Shown piece by piece: positions 17,911 through 25,414 of a stretch of 64,000 nucleotides of DNA (the stretch's first letter is position 1; the number at the start of each line of letters is the position of its first letter). Below the pieces are notes generated by a model. That model saw nothing but the letters and a program-made list of their open reading frames with translations, had not been told where the DNA came from and did no database searches. Source of the stretch: Corallococcus sp. AS-1-6 (GTDB lineage Bacteria > Myxococcota > Myxococcia > Myxococcales > Myxococcaceae). The DNA lies in the NCBI RefSeq assembly GCF_020037015.1, contig NZ_JAIQDE010000006.1, forward strand, positions 248,001-312,000, in the 5' to 3' direction. The translations under genes were made by a program, and so were the position numbers.

Positions 17911-18399
17911 CTACGGGTAGTAGACCACCGTCTGCCAGCGGCGCCCGCCGTACGGCACCCAGACCCACTCCGTCACCGCCTGGTAGCCGCCCGGCACATA
18001 TTGCTGGTCGTAGTAGCCCGGCGTGCAGCGCACGTGGCGGCCGTGGCGGCCACGCGCCACGCACTGCTCGGGGACCCAGACCTGCTCGTAGCGCGCCGGC
18101 ACCCAGCGCTCCACCGTCTGCAGCTCGTAGCGGCCGCGCGAGTCCACCGGGCGCGGCATGGGGCCGTGGTTGCAGTTCGGGCCGCGGCAGCCCATGAAGC
18201 GGCGCGTCTTCGCGTCGTCATTGTCGTAGCGGAACGCCTGGCCCCGGGGCGCGGAGTCCCAGTCGCCGCTGTACCGCTGCTGGCCGCCCCACTGCGAGTC
18301 CGCCCGGGTCGGGCCGCGCCAGTCCGCCGCGAACGACGTGGAGGAACCGAGCAGCAGTGCACCGAAGGCCAGGGTCGCGAGTCCGAGCTTGAAAGCCAT
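17911..18399 (-). CDS. Secreted protein of unknown function, Arg/Tyr-rich
   Basis: A 162-residue protein with a clean signal peptide (MAFKLGLATLAFGALLLGSSTSFAA, cleavage after Ala-Ala). The mature part is rich in Arg, Trp, Tyr and Gly. It has a Cys pair in MGCRGPNCNHG, and Val-Trp/Val-Pro phrases recur (VERWVPARYEQVWVPEQC, YVPGGYQAVTEWVWVPYG), resembling short repeat motifs of periplasmic Tyr-rich proteins. Three further features are visible: Cys in QCVAR and RCTPGYYDQQY, a polar middle, and a basic C-terminus RRWQTVVYYP. The start at 18399 is preferred over 18408 because GGAGG is nine bases upstream. I do not recognise a family with a known function. Confidence 0.75.
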   Translation of the reverse strand: MAFKLGLATLAFGALLLGSSTSFAADWRGPTRADSQWGGQQRYSGDWDSAPRGQAFRYDNDDAKTRRFMGCRGPNCNHGPMPRPVDSRGRYELQTVERWVPARYEQVWVPEQCVARGRHGRHVRCTPGYYDQQYVPGGYQAVTEWVWVPYGGRRWQTVVYYP

Positions 18400-18524
18400 G
18401 TCTTCCATCCTCCGTCCGAGTTGCTTGTCCTGACTGACGGAGCCCCCGCCGGAACATTCAAATCCCGTCGAGTCCCTCTCCACCCGGGTGGCGGAGCCAG
18501 GGGGATGTGGGTACACCTCATCCC

Positions 18525-19241
18525 ATGTTCCACCGCGACGGCCCCACCTTCCGCGAGCTCGCACGGCAGGCCCTCACCTCCGTCGAGGAGGGCTACGACC
18601 TGCTCGCGCCCAAGTTCGAGCACACGCCGTTCCGCACGCCGGATCCGGTGCTCAAGGCCGCGCTCGCGCACGTGGGGCCCGAAGGCAGCGTGGGCAGCGC
18701 GCTGGACGTGTGCTGCGGCACCGGCGCCGCGATGCGCGTGCTGCGCCCGCTGTGCCGCGAGCGCGTCGTCGGGTTCGACCTGAGCCAGGGCATGCTGGAG
18801 GAGGCGCGGCGCGGGCTCGGGGATGCGCCGGGCGGCGCGGCGCTCGACTTCGTCCGGGGCGACGCGCTGGCGCTGCCCTTCGACGCGGCGTTCGACGTGG
18901 TCACCAGCTTCGGCGCCTTCGGGCACATCCTGGAGCAGGACGAGCCGCGCCTCGTCGAGGGCATCGCGCGGGCGCTGAAGCCCGGCGGCCGCTTCATCTT
19001 CGTCACCGCTCGGCCGCCGTCCGCGCTCAACCCCGGCTACTGGGTGGCGAAGGGCTTCAACGCCGCCATGCGCGTGCGCAACGCGCTCTGGAAGCCGCCG
19101 TTCGTCATGTACTACCTGACGTTCCTCGTGCCCCGCGCCCGCGCGCTGCTGGAGGCGGCGGGGTTCGACGTGGAGGTGCGCGAGGGCGACATGCCGGAGC
19201 CCTTCGGCCGGCTCGTCACCGTCATCGCCACGAAGCGCTGA
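18525..19241 (+). CDS. Class I SAM-dependent methyltransferase
   Basis: A 238-residue methyltransferase with a Rossmann fold. Motif I is ALDVCCGTGAAMRVL (about residues 60-74), the acidic end of strand 2 is VVGFDLSQGMLEEAR, then RGDALALPF, and ALKPGGRFIFVTARP (motif IV/post). Methyltransf_11/25-type proteins use S-adenosylmethionine on small molecules or lipids. The C-terminal insert (PGYWVAKGFNAAMRVRNALWKPPFVMYYLTFLVP) is hydrophobic and could contact a membrane or a lipid substrate. The start is ambiguous: ATG 18525 is used, and GTG 18507 is possible with GGAG ten bases upstream. It stands convergent with the Gre-like gene, abutting it with no gap. Confidence 0.82.
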   Translation: MFHRDGPTFRELARQALTSVEEGYDLLAPKFEHTPFRTPDPVLKAALAHVGPEGSVGSALDVCCGTGAAMRVLRPLCRERVVGFDLSQGMLEEARRGLGDAPGGAALDFVRGDALALPFDAAFDVVTSFGAFGHILEQDEPRLVEGIARALKPGGRFIFVTARPPSALNPGYWVAKGFNAAMRVRNALWKPPFVMYYLTFLVPRARALLEAAGFDVEVREGDMPEPFGRLVTVIATKR

Positions 19242-19763
19242 TCACGGCGCGGCCGCGGCGGCCTCGGACTCCGCGTACTCCACCGCGAGGATTTCGTACT
19301 CCACCGTGCCGCGCGGACGCTCCACCTGCACGGCCTCGCCGGCCTCCTTGCCCAGGAGCGCGCGCGCCAGCGGGGACTCCACGCTCAGCCGCCCCGCCTT
19401 CACGTCCGCCTCATCCGGACCGACGATGCGATAGCGCATGCGCGCGCCGTCCTCGTCCTCCAGCACCACCCACGCCCCGAAGAAGACGCGGCCCGCCTGC
19501 GAGGGCTCCGGCGCCACCACCCGCACGTCCTCCAGGATGGCGGTGAGCTCGCGCGCCCGGCGCTCCCGTTCGCGCTTGCGCACGCCCGCCTCCAGCTCCG
19601 GCCAGTCCCGGGGCGCGGGGCCCTGCAGCTCCAGCAGCTCCTCCTGGAGCGCGCGGTAGCCCTCCGGCGTGATGTAGCGCCGCTCCGCAGACGTCGACCG
19701 GGGACGCGCGGGGGTGAGCCCCTCGTCGCCGCCCCCGTCTTCCTTGGTGAATGCCTTCGACAT
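19242..19763 (-). CDS. GreA/GreB-like protein lacking the acidic tip
   Basis: A 173-residue protein. The C-terminal globular domain matches GreB well: GRVFFGAWVVLEDEDGARMRYRIVG and SVESPLARALLGKEAGE, the FKBP-like fold that docks on RNA polymerase. The N-terminal coiled coil begins normally (ITPEGYRALQEELLEL) but is about 17 residues shorter than in E. coli GreB. It lacks the conserved LGDRSENADY tip with the acidic residues that enter the polymerase channel and trigger RNA cleavage. What remains is GPAPRDWPELEAGV. It also has a 28-residue N-terminal extension. It may therefore bind RNA polymerase as an inhibitor or modulator, like Gfh1-type factors. The start has GGAGGAGGGAG upstream. Confidence 0.85.
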   Translation of the reverse strand: MSKAFTKEDGGGDEGLTPARPRSTSAERRYITPEGYRALQEELLELQGPAPRDWPELEAGVRKRERERRARELTAILEDVRVVAPEPSQAGRVFFGAWVVLEDEDGARMRYRIVGPDEADVKAGRLSVESPLARALLGKEAGEAVQVERPRGTVEYEILAVEYAESEAAAAAP

Positions 19764-19888
19764 GGCCGCTCCCTCCTCCCAGGAGATTTCTCAACGTTTC
19801 CCGGGCCTTGCACGACCGGGCCGCCTGCCCGCCTGCTCTCCATTGGCGCAATTTTACTACTCAGGCGGAATCCGCCAGGATTCGGGGC

Positions 19889-20224
19889 ATGCACCTCCCC
19901 CGAGCCGTGCCTCGCTTCGAGCATCGCCTGGCCGTCCGTCTGCGCGGCATGCTGCCGCTCTACACGCGGGATGTGTCGGAGAGCGGCTTCTGCGCGGAGA
20001 TGCTCCAGCCGATGAAGGCGGGCGATCTCCTGGAAGGCGCGTTGCTGCTGGGGGACGAGGAGGTCCCGTTCCAGGCCCGGGTGATGTGGGCCCGCCGCTC
20101 CGCCGGGGAGCGCACGCGGGGACGCTGCGGCGTGCGCTTCGTCACCATCGGCGAGGACTTCCAGCGGCGGCTGGGGGCGTTCAGGCGCTTGCAGGGCAGG
20201 CGCCTGATCCGCTGGTTCACCTGA
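19889..20224 (+). CDS. PilZ domain protein, cyclic-di-GMP receptor
   Basis: A 111-residue single-domain PilZ protein. The two conserved ligand motifs are present: RFEHR (R-x3-R, residues 9-13) and DVSESG (D-x-S-x2-G). After them come a beta-barrel pattern and the strand VPFQARVMWAR, all as in cyclic-di-GMP-binding PilZ domains. The C-terminal helix is basic (FQRRLGAFRRLQGRRLIRWF). It could act as an adaptor for motility or surface functions, but no partner is visible nearby. The ATG at 19889 is chosen because the PilZ fold begins just after it; CAGGA lies about eight bases upstream. It converges with the lipoprotein gene ten bases downstream. Confidence 0.88.
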   Translation: MHLPRAVPRFEHRLAVRLRGMLPLYTRDVSESGFCAEMLQPMKAGDLLEGALLLGDEEVPFQARVMWARRSAGERTRGRCGVRFVTIGEDFQRRLGAFRRLQGRRLIRWFT

Positions 20225-20234
20225 CGAACCGGAA

Positions 20235-20723
20235 CTACTTCGCCGTTTCGGAGGCCGCCGGGGCCGCGGTCTCGGAGGGAGCGCCGGGGGTCGCGGGCGT
20301 GGTGGACGGAGCGGCCGGCTCCGCGGCGGACCCGGCCGGGGGAGCGATGGGCTCGCCTTCGGGCGCGGGGGCCTGACCGGAGGGCACCACCTGGAGCTTG
20401 TAGCTGCGCACGCCCTTGGGCAGCACGACCTCCACCAGCGGGTTCTCCTTCACCAGGCCCGGGTCGAGCTGGAGGGAGAACTCGCCGTTCTCGTCGGTGG
20501 TGGCGTTGATGTGGTTGCGGTACTCGCCGCCGAGCACCTTGGCGCCCTTCACCGGCTTGCCCGTCGCGGCGTCCGTCACGCGCAGCACCACGAGCTGGCC
20601 CGCCTGGAGCGCGGTGGCGCCGTTCGCCTGGATGACTTCGTTGTAGCGCGGGCGCAGCGCGCAGCCGGACAGCAGCGCGGAGGAGAGGACGGCGATGGTC
20701 AGCAGGTTGCGGCGAAGGCTCAT
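20235..20723 (-). CDS. Lipoprotein with carboxypeptidase-regulatory-like (Ig-like) domain
   Basis: A 162-residue lipoprotein. The signal is MSLRRNLLTIAVLSSALLSGC with a clean lipobox LLSGC. Residues about 45-105 form an Ig-like domain of the carboxypeptidase-regulatory type: VVLRVTDAATGKPVKGAKVL, then GGEYRNHINATTDENGEFSLQL, where the Thr-Asp-Glu-Asn-Gly-Glu-Phe turn is typical. The last 50 residues are a Pro/Ala/Ser/Glu spacer (PAPEGEPIAPPAGSAAEPAAP). Such proteins are structural or adhesive parts of the periplasm or outer membrane; no enzyme motif is seen. The start is 20723, or 20732 with three more residues; both give the same signal. Confidence 0.78.
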   Translation of the reverse strand: MSLRRNLLTIAVLSSALLSGCALRPRYNEVIQANGATALQAGQLVVLRVTDAATGKPVKGAKVLGGEYRNHINATTDENGEFSLQLDPGLVKENPLVEVVLPKGVRSYKLQVVPSGQAPAPEGEPIAPPAGSAAEPAAPSTTPATPGAPSETAAPAASETAK

Positions 20724-20993
20724 GGAATCCATCCAGGCTGGGAAGCGGTACGGCGGAGGCGCGGCAGCATAGCCGCCAGCCACCGGACGCCAAGTCTCCG
20801 ATGCGTCACGCCCCCCGGGTGCGGCATCCGCCCCCACGGCGGGTCCCGGAAATTCCCGGCGGGCAGGCACGGCAGGGGCCCACCTCCCCGAGGACCGGTG
20901 GAGCCGTCAGCCCTTCCACCCGCACGCTTCCAGCACCATCTCCCAAGGTGTCCGGGCACGTCCTTCCCCCGCCCGCACGGAGGTCAATGCTCC

Positions 20994-21599
20994 ATGGATG
21001 AGACCCATGTGGAGGAACCCGGACGCGTCGCGCGTCCGGATCACCGCTACCCGCTGGAGAACGGGCGGGCCGACTACGTGACCCTTCCGCCCGACACGCG
21101 CGTGGAGGAGAGCCGCATCGTCTGGAAGCACAACCGGTTCGACGTGAGCGTGCTGACGATGGTGCTCATCAGCTTCGCCACGTTCTTCATCCCGTTGTTC
21201 AGCGGCCTGCTGGCGGGCACGTTCGGCGGCTTCCACGCGGGGCGTCCCCGCAGGGCGCTGGCCGCCGCGCTCGTCACGGCGGTGGCGGTGCCCGCCACGC
21301 TCTTCGTGGCGTTCAACGTCTTCAGCGTGGGCTCCGTGCGCGTCTTCTACGGCATGGGCTGGTGGAACTGGACGATGCTGCACGCCATCGGCCTGTTCAT
21401 CGGCGCGCTCTGCGGCGCCTCCAGCCGCCCGGTGTTCACCGGGGAGGTCCCCCTCTTCCGCGCGCAGTACGTCAGCGGAGCTCCACTCCTAACGCAAGGC
21501 GATGTCGCGCCAGCCCTTCCGGCAGGCTCGCGAGACTTCTCCCGGGACCTGCCCACGACGCAAGTGTCCCCTCCCAGTGGACCTGTGCGCGGGGAGTGA
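20994..21599 (+). CDS. Membrane protein of unknown function with long antisense-overlapping tail
   Basis: A 201-residue protein. A polar N-terminus of about 55 residues is followed by three or four hydrophobic segments: VLTMVLISFATFFIPLFSGLL, ALAAALVTAVAVPATLFVAF and WTMLHAIGLFIGALCG. I know no family. GGAGG lies ten bases before the ATG. The last 43 codons (21472-21599) run antisense to the end of the convergent Lnb-like gene, an overlap of 128 bases. The overlapping tail (FRAQYVSGAPLLTQGDVAPA and on) is polar and low in information, so the ancestral end may have been near residue 155, with the stop lost later. Confidence 0.7.
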   Translation: MDETHVEEPGRVARPDHRYPLENGRADYVTLPPDTRVEESRIVWKHNRFDVSVLTMVLISFATFFIPLFSGLLAGTFGGFHAGRPRRALAAALVTAVAVPATLFVAFNVFSVGSVRVFYGMGWWNWTMLHAIGLFIGALCGASSRPVFTGEVPLFRAQYVSGAPLLTQGDVAPALPAGSRDFSRDLPTTQVSPPSGPVRGE

Positions 21600-24333
21600 G
21601 CAGCACGCTCCAGCGGGCGACGCGCCCCAGGTACCACTCCACCTGGAGCGTCGCGTCCGCCTCGTGCGTGAAGCCGGGCGTGATGCCCGTGCGCCATGAC
21701 GGCACGTACGTGGCCTCCAGGCGCAGGGCGCTGTTGCCCGGACCGGGCAGGCCCGTGCGATGGGCCAATGACAGACGGGGCCCCACCGTGGGGACCGTCT
21801 CCCGGGGGCTCCAGGCCATGGTGGCCTGGGCGCCCAACCCCACCGCAAGGAAGGTGTCGAAGCGCTCCGAGGCCGCCACCACGCCCAGCGCCTCCGCCTC
21901 CACCGTCGCGCGGTAGGGCAGCGGGCGGCCGATGTCCGTGGACATCCTCGCCTCCGCGCCCCAGCCCAGCGAGTCGGAGAACGACCGCTGCTGCTGGGGC
22001 AGCTCGGGCAGCAGCGTGCGGTAGCCCACCAGCGTCAGGCGCGAGCCGAGGAGGCGCGGCACGCCCCAGCGCGGCTCCACCGACAGCTCGCCGTCCAGCA
22101 CGCGCAGCTCGCTGCTGGACTGGAAGCCGTGCAGGCGCGCGTCGCCCAGGGCCTCGTTCATCGCGGAGGTGCGCAGGCTCACCACCGGCCGCGCGGCGCC
22201 CACCTCCGGAAAGTCCACGCCGCCGCTCACCACCGTGCGGGCCGCGCCGGATTCGCGCAGCGCGCCCCGGGCCCAGGTGGTCTCCGTCTCCACCTTCTGT
22301 TCATGGTCCTTCGCGAGGAAGGCCCGCGGATCCACATCCGCGAGCGGTCCGTCGTTGAGCGCGCCCTGCGCCTCGGTGGCCGCGGCGAAGGCGGCCTCGG
22401 CGTGCTCCGCGCGGATCAGGGCCTTGAGTTCCTCCGGAGTGGGCGGGCGCTTGATGGCGGTGTCCAGGGCCTGCTGGAGCAGGGCCGTGCGGTCGAGCAC
22501 CGCGAGCTTGCGCTGCATGGCGTCCTCGCGCTCGAAGAGGGCCTGCCGGTCCTTCACGCCCTGGGCGGCGCCGCCCTGCCCCTTCAGCTCGACGGCGACG
22601 AGGCGCTCGCGCTCGATGGCGAGCTTCTCCCCTTCCGCCTGATCCACCGCCGCGCGCTCCACCCGCACCGCGTGCGCGACCCAGGCGTGCAGGGCCTCAC
22701 GGGCTTCGGCGCGCGCGGAGGCGGGAGCGGCGTCGAGCGCCGTCGTCACGGCGTGGACCACTTGTTCCCAGGCCAGCCTGCGCACTTCGGGTTCGGGGGA
22801 CTGGAGGCGGCGGTGCACCTGGCGCAGCGGCGCGACCGCGTTGGAGGGAAGCAGGGAGGCCAGCTTCGTGAGCAGCCGCTCCTCTTCCACGAGCGCGCGC
22901 CGGGCGCGGTCTCCCGTGGACTCGAAGGCGTCCGGGACGTGCTCCAGCAGCGGCACCGTGCGCCCGCTCGCGTCCACGACGTTCGTCTTCGCCAGCGTGT
23001 CCAGCGTGGCCGTGGGCAGGACCCACAGCGTGCCGGGGGCGCTCACGTGGCGGCCGTTCTCCAGCGAGCCGTTGAGGAGGAAGAGCAGCGCTGCGGCGCA
23101 GTTGTCGGTGAAGAAGTAGTAGCCCAGGTAGCCGCGACGCTCGAGCTCCCAGGTGCGCTCCAGCATGCGCTGGGACTCGCCGGGCGTGAGGTTCAGCCGG
23201 AAGCGGCGGATGGTGCGCTGCTCCAGCTCCAGCGATTCATGCGTGATGTCGCCCAGGGTGCCCGTGAGGAAGACGGTGCTGTAGCCGCCCGTCATGCCCT
23301 TCATCAGGTAGCCCAGGCCCTTCTCCTCCATGCCGGTGAGGGCCACGAGCTGCACGACGCGCTCGAAGCCCGGGCCCTGCACCGTGGCGCCTTCGCGCCA
23401 GACCGGGCGCAGGAGCAGGTGGCCGAAGAGGGACTGGGGCTGGCGACCCGTGGCCGCGACGAGCAGGACCTCCAGGTGGGAGAGCGCATCCGCTTCCGCC
23501 CACGCGTCGAAGGCCGGGCAGTCACCCCGCGCGGGCAGCGTGCCCAGGCGCGCCTCCGAGATGAACTCCGACAGGGCGCGCGCCTTGGACAGCTCCTGAC
23601 AGCGCACCTGATCATCCTGGGGCAGCGCGTCCGGGCGCAGGGACTCCACGGGGACGAACAGCTCCTCCGCGAAGGTGACGAGGTCCAGCGAGGCGCTGGC
23701 CTGCCCCCGGGCGCGGCTGAAGGCCCCCGCGTAGGTGATGCTCGCGGTCTCCTTCCACGTGAGGGGGCGCTCGAAGGGGAGCAGCCATCCGTCCAGCCTG
23801 CGCCACTGGGGACGCCTGCTCCATCCGCGCGCGTCGTCCCAGCGCTGCACCACCGCGTGCACCACGGCGCGGCGGCGCCACAGACGTTCGGCCTCCGCGT
23901 CGGTGAGGCGTGACAGGCGCAGCGTGGCCCGGCGCTCCTCGGAAGGGACGTAGCGGTAGAGGTGGAACTGCTCGCGCCGCGCCTCCGACCACTCGGGGCG
24001 GGCCTCCGTGCCGTCCCCCAGGCCCAGCGGCGCGGGCTCCGCGTGGAGCACGAACTCCAACCGGCCTCCGGGCGGACGTCGCATCGCGGGAGGCAGGGCG
24101 GCGAGGCCCGCCTCCACGTCGGAGACGAGCAAGGCATCCCGCGCCGCGGCGCCCCGCAGGACGATGCCCGCGGTGGCCTCCAAGGCCGCGACCCGCTCCG
24201 CCAGGACGACCTCCGGGGACAGCCTCTTCAAGAACGCCGGCACCGCCAGGTGGCCCGGGGGTTCTTGCGCCTGCGCGCTCACGGGCAACAGCAGCACCGC
24301 GAGCCATCCCAGCCAGGCGGTGCGAGGCCTCAC
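21472..24333 (-). CDS. Lnb-type (DUF4105) periplasmic protein with C-terminal outer-membrane-like barrel
   Basis: A 953-residue exported protein. The signal peptide is MRPRTAWLGWLAVLLLPVSAQAQ. In the middle (about residues 260-420) is the Lnb_N/DUF4105 domain with its two hallmarks: QSLFGHLLLR (the FGH histidine) and GYYFFTDNCAAALLFLLN (the DNC cysteine). These suggest a papain-like fold; in Lnb proteins this domain moves an acyl chain on lipoproteins. A helical, charged region (500-650) follows. The last 300 residues alternate polar/hydrophobic with aromatic ends (TLVGYRTLLPEL, ATMAWSPRETV), as in a beta barrel. The stop of the upstream Ser-rich lipoprotein overlaps its start by four bases. 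Role in this organism is unknown. Confidence 0.8.
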   Translation of the reverse strand: MRPRTAWLGWLAVLLLPVSAQAQEPPGHLAVPAFLKRLSPEVVLAERVAALEATAGIVLRGAAARDALLVSDVEAGLAALPPAMRRPPGGRLEFVLHAEPAPLGLGDGTEARPEWSEARREQFHLYRYVPSEERRATLRLSRLTDAEAERLWRRRAVVHAVVQRWDDARGWSRRPQWRRLDGWLLPFERPLTWKETASITYAGAFSRARGQASASLDLVTFAEELFVPVESLRPDALPQDDQVRCQELSKARALSEFISEARLGTLPARGDCPAFDAWAEADALSHLEVLLVAATGRQPQSLFGHLLLRPVWREGATVQGPGFERVVQLVALTGMEEKGLGYLMKGMTGGYSTVFLTGTLGDITHESLELEQRTIRRFRLNLTPGESQRMLERTWELERRGYLGYYFFTDNCAAALLFLLNGSLENGRHVSAPGTLWVLPTATLDTLAKTNVVDASGRTVPLLEHVPDAFESTGDRARRALVEEERLLTKLASLLPSNAVAPLRQVHRRLQSPEPEVRRLAWEQVVHAVTTALDAAPASARAEAREALHAWVAHAVRVERAAVDQAEGEKLAIERERLVAVELKGQGGAAQGVKDRQALFEREDAMQRKLAVLDRTALLQQALDTAIKRPPTPEELKALIRAEHAEAAFAAATEAQGALNDGPLADVDPRAFLAKDHEQKVETETTWARGALRESGAARTVVSGGVDFPEVGAARPVVSLRTSAMNEALGDARLHGFQSSSELRVLDGELSVEPRWGVPRLLGSRLTLVGYRTLLPELPQQQRSFSDSLGWGAEARMSTDIGRPLPYRATVEAEALGVVAASERFDTFLAVGLGAQATMAWSPRETVPTVGPRLSLAHRTGLPGPGNSALRLEATYVPSWRTGITPGFTHEADATLQVEWYLGRVARWSVLLTPRAQVHWEGTLASWAGPGRSLASLPEGLARHRLALGVELR

Positions 24334-25271
24334 TGGAGGGCCTCGGCCGTCTGGGGCGCTCCCTCCTGTTCCAGGATGAAGGCCTGACGGTCTTCCTCGA
24401 GCCGGGGTTCGGTGCGCGCCAACTGGCCCACGCGCTCCAGCCAGGCGCGGGCGCGCTCGGGCGTCAGCGTCTTCGCGTCCGCCATCATCAGCAGCTCCTT
24501 GCGGTGCGTGCGCAAGAGCTTGCCGAAGACATCCAGGTTCTCACGGCGGATGCGCGCCGCCTGCGCCAGGTCCTCCACCGTCGGGCCCGCGCCCAGCGCC
24601 AGGTCCTCTCGCAGTTGGTGCGTGCGCGCCCGCAGGTACACCTGGGCCGCCTGCCCCACCTCCTTCGGCGAGTGCTGCCTGCCCTTGCGCCGCTCCGCCC
24701 TCGCGTGCACCTGCCAGATGATGATGCCCAGGCCCATCACCGTCAGCGCGACCGTGGCCGTCGACAGGAGCTGATTCTCGCGGCCGTTGCTGCTCTCGCT
24801 GCGCGTGCGCGAATCGTCACCCTGGTCCACCTGGTTCGACTCGCTGGTGCCCGCGTTGCTGTTCTCACTGGAGCCGGAGTGACTGGAGCCCCCCTCCCGC
24901 GAGCTGTGGTCGCTGGAGCCCGAGGAGTCACCCGAGTCCGACTTGCTCGAATCCCCGTGGCTGGAGTTGCCCGAGTCGGAGTCGCTGGACTCGCCCGAGC
25001 CCGACTCGCTGGAGCCCTCGTCGCTGGAGCCGTTGGACTCCGACTGGCTGGAGTCACCCTGGCTGGAGTTGCCCTGACTGGAGTCGCCCTGGCTGGAGTT
25101 GCCCGAGTCCGACTGGCTGGAGTCACCCTGGCTGGAAGCGCCCGACTCCGACGAGTTTCCCGAGTCCGACACCTCCGCGGCCCTCAAGCCCGCGGCGGGC
25201 GTGCGGCACCCCACGGCGAGCACCAGCATCGACGCCGTCACCATGCGCTTCCACGAAGACTTCGTCCGCAT
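24330..25271 (-). CDS. Ser-rich repeat lipoprotein with membrane helix and cytoplasmic tail
   Basis: A 313-residue protein in four parts. Residues 1-22 are a lipoprotein signal (RMVTASMLVLAVGC). Then come about 130 residues of tandem Ser/Asp/Gly/Gln repeats (units like SSQGDSSQ and DSGNSS), disordered and strongly acidic. A clear helix is LLSTATVALTVMGLGIIIWQV. The basic C-terminal domain of about 120 residues is helical (EVGQAAQVYLRARTHQLREDL). A lipid anchor on one side and a helix leading to a soluble domain suggest an envelope-spanning tether. The stop overlaps the start of the Lnb-like gene (ATGA), so they are likely made together, and the lipoprotein could be a substrate or partner. No family recognised. 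Confidence 0.78.
   Translation of the reverse strand: MRTKSSWKRMVTASMLVLAVGCRTPAAGLRAAEVSDSGNSSESGASSQGDSSQSDSGNSSQGDSSQGNSSQGDSSQSESNGSSDEGSSESGSGESSDSDSGNSSHGDSSKSDSGDSSGSSDHSSREGGSSHSGSSENSNAGTSESNQVDQGDDSRTRSESSNGRENQLLSTATVALTVMGLGIIIWQVHARAERRKGRQHSPKEVGQAAQVYLRARTHQLREDLALGAGPTVEDLAQAARIRRENLDVFGKLLRTHRKELLMMADAKTLTPERARAWLERVGQLARTEPRLEEDRQAFILEQEGAPQTAEALQ
24780..25150 (-). repeat. Tandem Ser/Gly/Asp codon repeats in the lipoprotein gene
   Basis: Degenerate units of 6-8 codons encode variants of Asp-Ser-Ser-Gln-Gly and Asp-Ser-Gly-Asn-Ser-Ser. Copies such as GACTCCAGCCAGGGC on the minus strand recur with small changes. Such tracts can change copy number between strains by slippage or recombination. 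Confidence 0.7.
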
Positions 25272-25414
25272 CCATCCCCCTCGAAAGGGCGCCACCGGGC
25301 CTGGCGCCAGCCAGTGCCCTAGCCAACCGCATGCCGGGCGCTGGATTGTGCATTATCGAGAGGTTGGTGGATCGTCTGACGCGATACGGCGCGAAAATAC
25401 ACCTCCGGGGTGCG

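Noticed and set aside
24780-25150. Short tandem DNA repeats that might be a repeat array or attachment site
   Set aside because: They encode in-frame Ser/Asp/Gly repeats of a lipoprotein, so they are coding.
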